Shown here: positions 26,280 through 34,445 of the stretch, piece by piece
How the letters are laid out: every line of letters begins with the position of its first letter
Position numbering within the stretch: position 1 is the first letter of the stretch
Assembly: GCA_903870065.1 (NCBI GenBank)
Contig: CAIQBN010000285.1
Coordinates: forward strand, 1-39,022
DNA length: 39,022 bases
Source: an uncultured beta proteobacterium
GTDB taxonomy: Bacteria > Pseudomonadota > Gammaproteobacteria > Burkholderiales > Burkholderiaceae_C
Reading direction: 5' to 3'
The notes under the pieces: generated by a model
Told to the model about the DNA's origin: nothing
Seen by the model: the letters and a program-made list of their open reading frames with translations, nothing else
Database searches by the model: none
Position numbers and translations under genes: made by a program

Positions 26280-28523
26280 TCATGTCGGGGTGGCCGCGGG
26301 CGCCTTTTTGGTTGCGGGCTTCTTCACCGCTGCTTTGACAGTTGCTGTTTTGCGCGCAGTGGGCTTTGCCGCCACGGCCTTTTTTGCAACCGGTGTCGTG
26401 GGCAATTCCTGTGGCACAGCGACCGGCGCTGACTTCTTGGCGCGGGTGGCCTTCTTGGGCGCAGGTTCGACCGGGACGGCGGCGTTGCCTGAATTCCAGG
26501 TTAGTCGTGCTTTTTTGGCCCGAGCCACCACCTTGGCGATGTCCTCATCGGAGAACACACCGTTGACCCCGGAAATAGCCGCCAGCTTCATGCCGTGCTT
26601 GAGTCCGAGTTTGTAAATTTCCTTGACCTTTTCCCACTCCGTATCGCGGCCTACAGTAAACACCTCAAAGCGTCCTTCCAGTGCCAGCACAATGGTTTCT
26701 GCCAGGCAGGCGTAGATCACATTGGGTGGCAGTCCGATGCTCTTCAATCCCTTCACCTTGGTTGGAAGATCAATTTCCCCGGATTCGATCACCAGCACGT
26801 CAGGGCGCTTGGCCACGTCCGATGCCGGTAAATCAAGTGGTCTTGCCACATCCGTAATAACGCATCCCGGTTTGACGCGCATGATGTCCAGAATTTCCTT
26901 GCCGGCGCCAGAGGTAGACGTGACGATCATGTCCATGTCACCCAGTAAATCGTTGTAATCGATCGTGGTGAATACCTTGGCATCCGGCGTTTCTTTCAAG
27001 ATGGAGGACTTGAGTTCGTCGAGCTTGCTGAGTGTGCGTCCGGCCAGATAGACCTCATCAAAGGACATGGCCAACAACCGGGCGCTGACCGAGCCGATGG
27101 AGCCCGACGCACCAATAACCATGGTTTTCGCGGCGACTTTCTTGTTGTGCTTGTTGATGTGCACAAGCCCCATGCGGCGCATCGCGTCGGCTGCAGCCCA
27201 CAGCGCGCCGGAAGCAGAGTAACTGTTGCCGGTGGTAATGGGCAAACTCGAGCGACGCGCAACGGTCACCCCGGCATCACCAACCACTTTGGTGAAGGCG
27301 CCCAGACCCATGAGCTGAGCGCCCATTTTCTCCGCCATTTTCGAGGCTTGCAGCAGGCGCCTGTAGGTGAACTCCGGACTGCGTGTCAGCATTTCCTTGG
27401 GGGTACCACCGACACTGATCAACCACCCCTCTGCCTCGGCACCAGTCGGTGACACGATGTTGCTCATCTTGCAATACACCATGGGTGGCATGTGGGCCGC
27501 CAACGACTCCACTTTGTCCATGACAAACTTGGGTGTTGCGGCGGGAATCGGAAAGGCTTTCTTGATGTAGTTTTGACTCAGTGGATGGATGACGAAAGCA
27601 AACCGGCGGATATTGCGGAACTTGCCTGTCGGATGCAGCAAGCGCGGTTGAATATGGAGCTCATCCAGAATCTCATCGAAATCATCGTCCGAGACCTCTT
27701 CCTGTGGCTTCTCAAGTGTTGCCAGAATCATGGCTTCGATCGTATTGATGCCTACCACTTCAGGGAACAGCTTGGGCGAAACGTCGATCACTAGATTGAC
27801 TTTGCATTTGGTGAAAAATGCCATGCGTTCATCATCGACGGCCGATGTGATCAGTGTCTTACCTTCCAGATTGGTGGCATTTCCAACGGCCTTGATTTCG
27901 GCGAAAGTACCAACCACCACGTGTGACTTGGCCACCACATCGGCGACCAGCTTGTTTTTCATGCCCGACAGGGCAGCCTCCAGCATTTGCCCTGGCTTGC
28001 CGGATAGCATGTATTTGCTGCCCTTGGCATAGAGTTCCAATTGCTCCAGCGACCCCAGCATGGTGGGTGCGCCGGTCTGAAACAAGGCATCGGCAAAGCT
28101 CAGATTTTTGGTGTAGTCGGACATCGCCACAGCCATGTCGTAGTTGCGCATCCCGGACAGGAACAGCACCAGATTGTTGTTGAAATAGTGTCCCAGTTCC
28201 TTTTGCACATAGCGCACCGCCCGCACCTGCAACAGGCGTCGCAAGGTCGCGCCGGTGGTCACCGGAACCCGCGTCACGACGTTGGTCAGACGCTGCGTCT
28301 CCTTGTTAATGACGGTCCGAAGTCCGACCTGGTAGTGGTCACTGATTTCGCCCAGGCCAATGGCGTCGGCCGTTGCCTGCTGGCGGCGCATCAACTCCCA
28401 TGCCTTGCCGGTATCTTGATCGGCGCCCATGCGGCGAACCGAAAAGGATTGACCCAAAAAATCGGTTTTGAATTCAAAATCCTGTTTGGACGAACCCAGT
28501 GTGACTGTGACAACCTTTTTCAT
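26280..28523 (-). CDS. acyl-ACP-reductase-like fusion protein
   Basis: 747 residues. Residues about 300-665 resemble cyanobacterial long-chain acyl-ACP reductase (AAR, ~341 residues): GLGAFTKVV (407-415), TTGNSYSASGA (430-440), the NADPH loop GASGSIG (471-477), and YACLAETIVLALEG with Cys606. This Cys aligns with catalytic Cys294 of Synechococcus AAR, which makes fatty aldehyde from acyl-ACP/CoA. Residues 1-270 are a different module; from memory it resembles proteins annotated as quinate 5-dehydrogenase (KKVVTVTLGSSKQDF, GKTLITSAVDDERM, GINTIEAM). Residues about 686-747 are a Lys/Ala/Pro-rich basic tail. The ATG follows AGGAG. The upstream gene is an iron-type alcohol dehydrogenase 40 bp away. 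Substrate is inferred, not shown. Confidence 0.82.
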   Translation of the reverse strand: MKKVVTVTLGSSKQDFEFKTDFLGQSFSVRRMGADQDTGKAWELMRRQQATADAIGLGEISDHYQVGLRTVINKETQRLTNVVTRVPVTTGATLRRLLQVRAVRYVQKELGHYFNNNLVLFLSGMRNYDMAVAMSDYTKNLSFADALFQTGAPTMLGSLEQLELYAKGSKYMLSGKPGQMLEAALSGMKNKLVADVVAKSHVVVGTFAEIKAVGNATNLEGKTLITSAVDDERMAFFTKCKVNLVIDVSPKLFPEVVGINTIEAMILATLEKPQEEVSDDDFDEILDELHIQPRLLHPTGKFRNIRRFAFVIHPLSQNYIKKAFPIPAATPKFVMDKVESLAAHMPPMVYCKMSNIVSPTGAEAEGWLISVGGTPKEMLTRSPEFTYRRLLQASKMAEKMGAQLMGLGAFTKVVGDAGVTVARRSSLPITTGNSYSASGALWAAADAMRRMGLVHINKHNKKVAAKTMVIGASGSIGSVSARLLAMSFDEVYLAGRTLSKLDELKSSILKETPDAKVFTTIDYNDLLGDMDMIVTSTSGAGKEILDIMRVKPGCVITDVARPLDLPASDVAKRPDVLVIESGEIDLPTKVKGLKSIGLPPNVIYACLAETIVLALEGRFEVFTVGRDTEWEKVKEIYKLGLKHGMKLAAISGVNGVFSDEDIAKVVARAKKARLTWNSGNAAVPVEPAPKKATRAKKSAPVAVPQELPTTPVAKKAVAAKPTARKTATVKAAVKKPATKKAPAATPT

Positions 28524-28563
28524 ATCGCGCTCCTAGTGTGTAAAGAACTACTTCGTCCAATTT

Positions 28564-29835
28564 TTAACGGGTCCGTGCCGACTTCTTGCTCTTTGCCGCG
28601 GGCGCTGCAACTTTTGGCAATGCCTTGCGGATCAAATTTTCACATTCTTCCTGAGACATATAGCGTGGAACCGGGTAGCCAGTGTGAGCCTCCCAGCAGG
28701 CCGCTTTGGCCAGTGCCGGGATATCGGACTCTTTCAGTGCATCCAGGCACGTGGGGATGCCCAGGTCCTGGTTCAATTGGTCAACCGCATCCAGAAATTT
28801 TTGTGCTAATACCTCACCGGACTCGTCTGGCGTTCCGACCTTTGCCGCAACCGCAAGCAAAGCCAGACGGTCAACGATGGCTGGATGCGAGTACTTCAGA
28901 ACAAACGGCAACATGATGGCGTTGGCCAGTCCATGGGGGGTGTGGTATAGACCACCAAACTGGTGCGCAATGGCGTGGACATAGCCGACATTGGCGCGGG
29001 TGAAGGCAAACCCGGCATAGGTCGATGCCAGGGACATCTTTTCCCGGGCTGCCAGGTTTTTGCCGTCGGTATAAGCGATACGGAGGTTTTCAAAAATCAG
29101 GCTGACCGCTGACAGGGCCATGCCGTCGGAGTAGGGTGTGGTCCAGTTGCCAACAAAGGCTTCAATGGCATGGGTCAACGCATCAATCCCAGTGGCTGCG
29201 GTGATATGGGGCGGCAAACCGGTCATGAGGGAAGGGTCCAGCGCCGCCATCTTGGGCACCATGCGCGGGTCAACGATCACCAGCTTTTTGTGATTGACCG
29301 GGTCTGAGATCACGGCAGCGACGGTCACCTCGGAGCCGGTGCCGGCGGTGGTCGGTACTGCGTAAATTTTCACCGGTGCGCGCAAACCTTTGAGGTAACC
29401 GGCGAGTTGGTTGAGGGGCTTGGGGTTGGATACGGCCACTGCGATGGCTTTCGAGGCGTCCATCGAAGATCCGCCACCGAAGGCAACAATGGCATCACAG
29501 TCCTGCTCGTTGTAAAAATCGATGCCTTTTTGGATCAGGGGAATCGGTGCATCCGGGGTAATTTCGTCGAATACGACGAACTGGGCCCCCCCCGCCTTGA
29601 GCGCATCGGTCAGGTCGTTGAGCAATCCGAGCTTGGAAATGATGCTATCGGTGACGATGAGGATCTTGCGATGGCCAAATCCGGCGATTGCCTGCCCCAG
29701 TCGGGCGCTGGAGCCCGGGCCCACCAGCAAGGTCGGTTGCGGTATCGGGATAAAACGGGTCAGCAGGCCGGCGCCCTTCATCAAGGTTCCAAGACCAGTG
29801 GCACGAAGGGAGTTACGCAAAGATTCGGGTATCAC
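28564..29835 (-). CDS. iron-containing alcohol dehydrogenase
   Basis: 423 residues from GTG 29835, which has AGGAG at good distance; the open frame runs further to 29883 without support. Family III (Fe-ADH) features are clear: FGGGSSMDASKA near 119-130 for NAD(P) binding, PTTAGTGSEVT near 162-172, and metal ligands D218, H222 (GIDALTHAIEAF), H287 and H301 (VHAIAHQFGG, PHGLANA). The last ~15 residues are a basic tail (AAKSKKSARTR). The gene probably leads an operon with the acyl-reductase-like gene, so reduction of long-chain aldehyde to alcohol is a reasonable inference. Other aldehydes or alcohols are possible substrates. Confidence 0.93.
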   Translation of the reverse strand: MIPESLRNSLRATGLGTLMKGAGLLTRFIPIPQPTLLVGPGSSARLGQAIAGFGHRKILIVTDSIISKLGLLNDLTDALKAGGAQFVVFDEITPDAPIPLIQKGIDFYNEQDCDAIVAFGGGSSMDASKAIAVAVSNPKPLNQLAGYLKGLRAPVKIYAVPTTAGTGSEVTVAAVISDPVNHKKLVIVDPRMVPKMAALDPSLMTGLPPHITAATGIDALTHAIEAFVGNWTTPYSDGMALSAVSLIFENLRIAYTDGKNLAAREKMSLASTYAGFAFTRANVGYVHAIAHQFGGLYHTPHGLANAIMLPFVLKYSHPAIVDRLALLAVAAKVGTPDESGEVLAQKFLDAVDQLNQDLGIPTCLDALKESDIPALAKAACWEAHTGYPVPRYMSQEECENLIRKALPKVAAPAAKSKKSARTR

Positions 29836-29955
29836 GAAATGTCTCCTGACAAGTGGGCAAAGACAGCACTGTAGTATGCCCAACCCGCTAGATGTTGGGG
29901 CACCAACCTAGACACGGACAAACCCTGATGCCCGGGTACGGTTGTTTTGACTGCT

Positions 29956-30717
29956 TTACCCCAGCAGACGCGCCAGCGCTGTGATGGCTGCGGTTTCGGC
30001 TCGCAGCACCCGCGGCCCCAGAGTTACGGGGGCAAATCCAAAACTGGCGGCCACTGCTTCCTCGGCCGGGCTCAGTCCACCTTCTGGTCCCGACAGAAAC
30101 GTGGCGTGCTGGGGCCTTACATGCGCGAGGTGCTGTTGCAACGGGGTCGACCCTTCGCAAAGCGACAGCAGCCAGCGGGTCTCTGGTCCCTTGACCGGCA
30201 GGGCCTGCGTCCACGCAGCCATACTGCGCATAGCCAGCACCCTTGGCACGCGATTGCCGCCACACTGCTCACAAGCAGCAATTGCCACGCTTTGCCAATG
30301 CGCCACTTTTTTGTCTGCGCGATCGCCAGTCAGGCGCAAAACACTGCGCTCGGTGATAAGCGGCTGAATGCTGGATACGCCGAGTTCGCTGGCCTTCTCG
30401 ACCAGCCAATCCATGCGCTCATTGGCTGGCATCCCGACCGCCAGATGCAACGTCACACCGGCCTCCCGCTCGATTGCGTGGTGAGCACCGACTTGGACCA
30501 GCACGTCGCTTCGCCCCATGCGGCTGATGGTGGCTGAAAACTCGCCTGGCGAGCGGACATCCGGCACACCGGGAGCCGGGTCACCATGCAGGCCATTGAA
30601 AAGCGTGATCTTATCGCCGGGTTGCAGCCGCAACACTTGCACATGCCGGGCAACGCTGGGCGGCAAATCCAGCATGGCGCCGGTGACCAGAGGGCTTGGA
30701 CAGAAAAAGCGGGGCAT
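29956..30717 (-). CDS. rsmE: 16S rRNA (uracil-1498-N3)-methyltransferase RsmE
   Basis: 253 residues, close to the usual length. It starts MPRFFCPSPL and has RHVQVLRLQPGD (PUA-like N-terminal domain), then the SPOUT/trefoil-knot methyltransferase part with SGPEGGLSPAEE (about 199-210) and LGPRVLRAETA (about 226-236), both diagnostic of RsmE. It methylates U1498 of 16S rRNA using SAM. The ATG lies 6 bp from an AT-rich hairpin repeat and lacks an obvious ribosome-binding site. The alcohol dehydrogenase follows 120 bp downstream on the same strand. Confidence 0.96.
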   Translation of the reverse strand: MPRFFCPSPLVTGAMLDLPPSVARHVQVLRLQPGDKITLFNGLHGDPAPGVPDVRSPGEFSATISRMGRSDVLVQVGAHHAIEREAGVTLHLAVGMPANERMDWLVEKASELGVSSIQPLITERSVLRLTGDRADKKVAHWQSVAIAACEQCGGNRVPRVLAMRSMAAWTQALPVKGPETRWLLSLCEGSTPLQQHLAHVRPQHATFLSGPEGGLSPAEEAVAASFGFAPVTLGPRVLRAETAAITALARLLG

Positions 30718-30780
30718 GGCGTTAAACGCTATAAAAATAATAGCGTTTTGTGCAATGTCTACGAGGGCTAGAAGCTGATT
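30718..30780. repeat. AT-rich palindromic intergenic repeat (REP-like)
   Basis: aaacgctat (30724-30732) and atagcgttt (30740-30748) form a perfect 9-bp stem with a 7-nt A/T loop. A tail with CTACGAGGGCTAGAAGCTGATTT follows in pieces to about 30780. I recall similar palindrome-plus-tail elements dispersed in Comamonadaceae genomes; a genome search would confirm. It separates amgK from rsmE. Confidence 0.5.
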
Positions 30781-30784
30781 TCAC

Positions 30785-31906
30785 TTAAATTCTTCCGAAT
30801 GCAAAGGCATTGGGTAGGGCTATTCCCTCAATACTCTCGATCAGTCGCAACAACGGTTTGAGTTCCATGTAGCGTGCACAGGTGGCCCTCATATAGGCAA
30901 TGAAACGGGGGGTGTCCGCTAGGTATTGGGGTTTGCCATCGCGCAAAGTCAGGCGTGCGAAGATTCCGGCAACCTTCAAATGCCGCTGCAGCCCCATCCA
31001 TTCGACGCCGCGGTAGAACTCGCCAAAGTCGCTGCCAACCGGCAATCCGGCTTTTCGGGCTTTCTCCCAGTAGCGAATCGTCACATCCAGGCAAAAGTCT
31101 TCATCCCAACTCAGGAATGCATCGCGCATGAGGCAGGCAATGTCGTAGGTAATTGGACCAAATACCGCGTCCTGAAAGTCCAGCACCCCAAGGCGACTGG
31201 CTGATGCGCCATTGCCAGGCACTGCGCTGGCATCGTTCACCATCAAATTGCGTGGCATGAAGTCGCGGTGCACATAGACGCTGGGCCAGGACAAATTGTT
31301 CTCGACAATCCTGGCAAATGCATCATCCATGGTTTTGCGTTGGGCGCCATTAAGTTGTATTTTTCTGTGCACTGCAACGTACCACTGAGGAAATAGCTCC
31401 ATCTCGCCGAGCAATAACGCCCGATCGTAGGCGGGAAGCACGCCTTCTTGCGACGCCTTTTGCCATTGCACCAAGGTTTCAATGGCATCCAGATAGAGGT
31501 TTAACGGTGGCGCCTGGTTCGGATCAATGGCCTGCAGAAGGGTCTGCGGACCGAGGTCTGTCAGCAGTAAAAAACCATTCGGTTCATCCCAGGCCAGGAT
31601 CTCGGGCACGGTGAGTCCGGCCTTTTGCATGAGTTGTGCCAGTTGGACAAACATCGTGGAACCCTCCAACTCCGGCGGCGCATCCATGATGATCAGGCTT
31701 TTGGCGCCAGACGGTGCTGCAGTGTCGACCCGAAGGTAGCGGCGAAAACTGGCATCCGTTGAGGCTGGTCGCAGTGAGGGTGCAATCAACTGGAAGGGCG
31801 AAATCAATCCGCCAAACCAGGTGTCGAAGCGGGTCTTGCGTTGCGAATCAGCCCACAATGGGACCGAAGAGGATGGTAGCGTGGCGGGTGTGGTGATGGG
31901 GCTCAT
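30785..31906 (-). CDS. amgK: N-acetylmuramate/N-acetylglucosamine kinase AmgK-like phosphotransferase
   Basis: 373 residues of the aminoglycoside phosphotransferase fold. The catalytic loop YVHRDFMPRN gives H213, D215 and N220; the metal-binding DFQD starts at D243 and is followed by GPITYDIACLMRD. The N-terminal lobe has STDASFRRYLRV. The gene is divergent from lptD, which matches the location of amgK in Pseudomonas, where AmgK feeds peptidoglycan sugars into recycling together with MurU. No murU follows here; rsmE does. A looser annotation would be phosphotransferase family protein. Confidence 0.85.
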   Translation of the reverse strand: MSPITTPATLPSSSVPLWADSQRKTRFDTWFGGLISPFQLIAPSLRPASTDASFRRYLRVDTAAPSGAKSLIIMDAPPELEGSTMFVQLAQLMQKAGLTVPEILAWDEPNGFLLLTDLGPQTLLQAIDPNQAPPLNLYLDAIETLVQWQKASQEGVLPAYDRALLLGEMELFPQWYVAVHRKIQLNGAQRKTMDDAFARIVENNLSWPSVYVHRDFMPRNLMVNDASAVPGNGASASRLGVLDFQDAVFGPITYDIACLMRDAFLSWDEDFCLDVTIRYWEKARKAGLPVGSDFGEFYRGVEWMGLQRHLKVAGIFARLTLRDGKPQYLADTPRFIAYMRATCARYMELKPLLRLIESIEGIALPNAFAFGRI

Positions 31907-32000
31907 GGATAATCGATTCTACAAAGCCCCGTTTCACCCTTGTTGACGCCCTCTAACGCTGAATTGCTTGCCACTTGCTGACCTCTCTATTCTGCATCCC

Positions 32001-34439
32001 ATGAATGCCCATGTGCGTGATTTGCCAATCCGCTCAATGGGCCGCCGTCATTGGGTGGCCGTGTTGGTGAGCGCAGCCAGCCTTGCCGTGGTGGTCAACG
32101 CTGGGAATGCGCAAACCATAAACAGCCCGTCTGAGCCGCGGGTAGTCGATGGGTTGCGGCTCAAACCCAGCGAACGCCTGGCGGAGGATCTCGCGCCGGG
32201 GCAGACCGCCAATTTGCCCGTGTTTGTGCGGGGAGACCGGATGTGGGGCCGCCCCGAGCTGGAGACGGTCATTGAAGGTGATGTGATGCTACGCAAGTCG
32301 GGCATAACAATCCGAGCCGACCGAATGGAGTATTTTCAACCCACTGACCAGGTCAAGGCCAGTGGACAGGTTCGAATCAACCACAAGGGCGATGTTTTTG
32401 AAGGGCCATTGCTGGAACTCAAGGTTGAAGCGTTTGAAGGTTTTTTTAATGAACCGCGCTACCGGTTTCTGAAGAACGAGAGCCACGGACAGGCTGTACG
32501 TGCCGAGTTTCTGGATGATCGCCACACCCGCATTCACCAGGCAAGCTACACAACCTGCCGGCGCAAGCCAGGCCCTGACTGGTTGCCCGACTGGATTTTG
32601 CAGGCCACCCGTATCGAACTGGATAACGATGAGGAAGTTGGTGTGGCGCATGGTGCGGTCCTGCGTTTTAAGGGCCTGACCGTTCTACCCATTCCGGCCA
32701 TTAGCTTTCCATTGACGGACAAGCGAAAGTCGGGGCTGCTTCCGCCAACCATTGGCGTGGGCACCGACAATGGCGTCGAAGTGATGGTTCCCTACTACTG
32801 GAACATTGCGCCCAACCGCGATGCCACCTTTTCTCCCCGGTTGTTGACCCAGCGAGGCGTCGATTTTGCCGGTGAGTTCCGCTATCTGGAACCGGCTTAT
32901 TCCGGCACCGTACGGGCCAACTACATGCCCGGCGACCGGCTGACAGATACCGATCGCTGGGGCTTTGCATACTCGCATCAGGGGTACACAGGAACACCGA
33001 TCGGCCCGGTGCTGATTGGCGCCAATGTCAATCGGGTTAGCGATGACACCTATTGGCGCGATTTCGCCAACAGTGGGGCCAGCGCAAGTGGCATTGCAAA
33101 CGCCACCACCAGTGCCGGGGCCGCGATCACGCAACGTCTGCTGCCCACCGATGTCATCGCAAGTTGGGGTCTTGGGCCATTTACCAGTTCCCTGCGGGTG
33201 CTTAAATGGCAAACCTTGCAGGACGTCAGTGCACCCATCGTGCCGCCGTATGACCGTGCCCCGCAGTGGACCGCCCGCTATGCGCTAACCAATGTGCAGG
33301 GCCTGGACTGGTCAGTGGACGCCGACTTCACGCAATTCGAGGCTGACAGGATGCGCACGATGCAGCCCAATGCACAGCGCGGTGTCGCGTGGTTGCAGGT
33401 CAGTCGCCCCTGGCTGGCGCCTGCCGGCTATATGACTCCGAAACTGCAACTGCACGCGCGTGCATACCAGTTTGACGCGCAGTTAGCCAACGGCGCTCAA
33501 TCGGCCGACGCCATGGTACCTACTATGAGTCTGGACAGTGGGCTGGTATTTGAGCGTGAAGCACGCTTTTTTGGTCGCGATCTCGTTCAGACGCTGGAGC
33601 CGCGTGCGTTTTATGTCTATACGCCCTATCGCAGTCAGAGCCAGTTTCCCAATTACGACACGGCCAGCAACGACTTCAACTTTGCCACCATATTTACGGA
33701 AAATGCCTTTGTTGGGCATGACAAGATCTCAGACAACAATTTGCTCACCCTGGGGGTGACGACCCGTTTTCTGGATGCCGAAAACGGCGGGCAACTGGCG
33801 CGTTTCGGTATGGCACAGCGTCTGCGCTTCGAAGATCAGCGGGTAACACTCAATTCCGCTACGCCCGCAGCCCAGGCCGGATTCAGCGACGTGCTGCTGG
33901 GAGCATCGGTCAATGTGCATGACAGTTGGGCGCTGGATTCAACCGTGCAATACAACGTAAAAACCGACCAGTCCATACGCTCGACCATCGGCACCCGCTA
34001 CAACCCTGGAAACTACAGGGTTCTCAACGCCGCTTACCGCTACCAACGCGACGTCAGCGAGCAGCTCGATGTGAGTTGGCAGTGGCCAATCAACAACCTT
34101 TGGGGCGACCTGGGTCTTGACCTGGGTGCCGGCCGAGGCCAGGGCGAGGGACGCTACTATAGCGTGGGGCGCCTGAACTATAGTCTCAATGAGCGGCGCC
34201 TGGTCGACACGATTTTGGGGGTCGAGTACGATGCGGGCTGCTGGTTGGCGCGGGTCGTACTCGAGCGGGTTCAGACCAGCTCCTCCACTGCAACTGGGCG
34301 TCTGATGTTTCAGATGGAGTTTGTCGGCTTTACACGTTTGGGTGTCAGCCCCTTGCAGACCTTGACACAAAATATTTCGAGATACCAGAATTTGCGTGAA
34401 TCGGGCTACACCTCAAGCCGATTTAGCAACTACGATTGA
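32001..34439 (+). CDS. lptD: LPS-assembly outer-membrane protein LptD
   Basis: 812 residues from ATG 32001; ATG 32037 is an alternative that begins closer to the signal peptide. The signal ends near ...NAGNAQ. The periplasmic LptA/OstA-like domain (about 80-215) contains VIEGDVMLRKSG and SYTTCRRKPGPDW. The rest (about 220-800) is the 26-strand barrel type with LPIPAISFPLTDKRKSGLLPP and YWNIAPNRDATFSPR. LptD with LptE inserts LPS in the outer membrane. Only two Cys are seen, C186 and C747, so just one inter-domain disulphide is possible. No clear ribosome-binding site. surA begins 6 bp after the stop. Confidence 0.96.
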   Translation: MNAHVRDLPIRSMGRRHWVAVLVSAASLAVVVNAGNAQTINSPSEPRVVDGLRLKPSERLAEDLAPGQTANLPVFVRGDRMWGRPELETVIEGDVMLRKSGITIRADRMEYFQPTDQVKASGQVRINHKGDVFEGPLLELKVEAFEGFFNEPRYRFLKNESHGQAVRAEFLDDRHTRIHQASYTTCRRKPGPDWLPDWILQATRIELDNDEEVGVAHGAVLRFKGLTVLPIPAISFPLTDKRKSGLLPPTIGVGTDNGVEVMVPYYWNIAPNRDATFSPRLLTQRGVDFAGEFRYLEPAYSGTVRANYMPGDRLTDTDRWGFAYSHQGYTGTPIGPVLIGANVNRVSDDTYWRDFANSGASASGIANATTSAGAAITQRLLPTDVIASWGLGPFTSSLRVLKWQTLQDVSAPIVPPYDRAPQWTARYALTNVQGLDWSVDADFTQFEADRMRTMQPNAQRGVAWLQVSRPWLAPAGYMTPKLQLHARAYQFDAQLANGAQSADAMVPTMSLDSGLVFEREARFFGRDLVQTLEPRAFYVYTPYRSQSQFPNYDTASNDFNFATIFTENAFVGHDKISDNNLLTLGVTTRFLDAENGGQLARFGMAQRLRFEDQRVTLNSATPAAQAGFSDVLLGASVNVHDSWALDSTVQYNVKTDQSIRSTIGTRYNPGNYRVLNAAYRYQRDVSEQLDVSWQWPINNLWGDLGLDLGAGRGQGEGRYYSVGRLNYSLNERRLVDTILGVEYDAGCWLARVVLERVQTSSSTATGRLMFQMEFVGFTRLGVSPLQTLTQNISRYQNLRESGYTSSRFSNYD

Positions 34440-34445
34440 ATAACC

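Noticed and set aside
28041-28916. 291-codon open frame on the + strand
   Set aside because: It lies antisense to the reductase-like gene and the end of the alcohol dehydrogenase, both of which have clear family motifs; the antisense protein has none.
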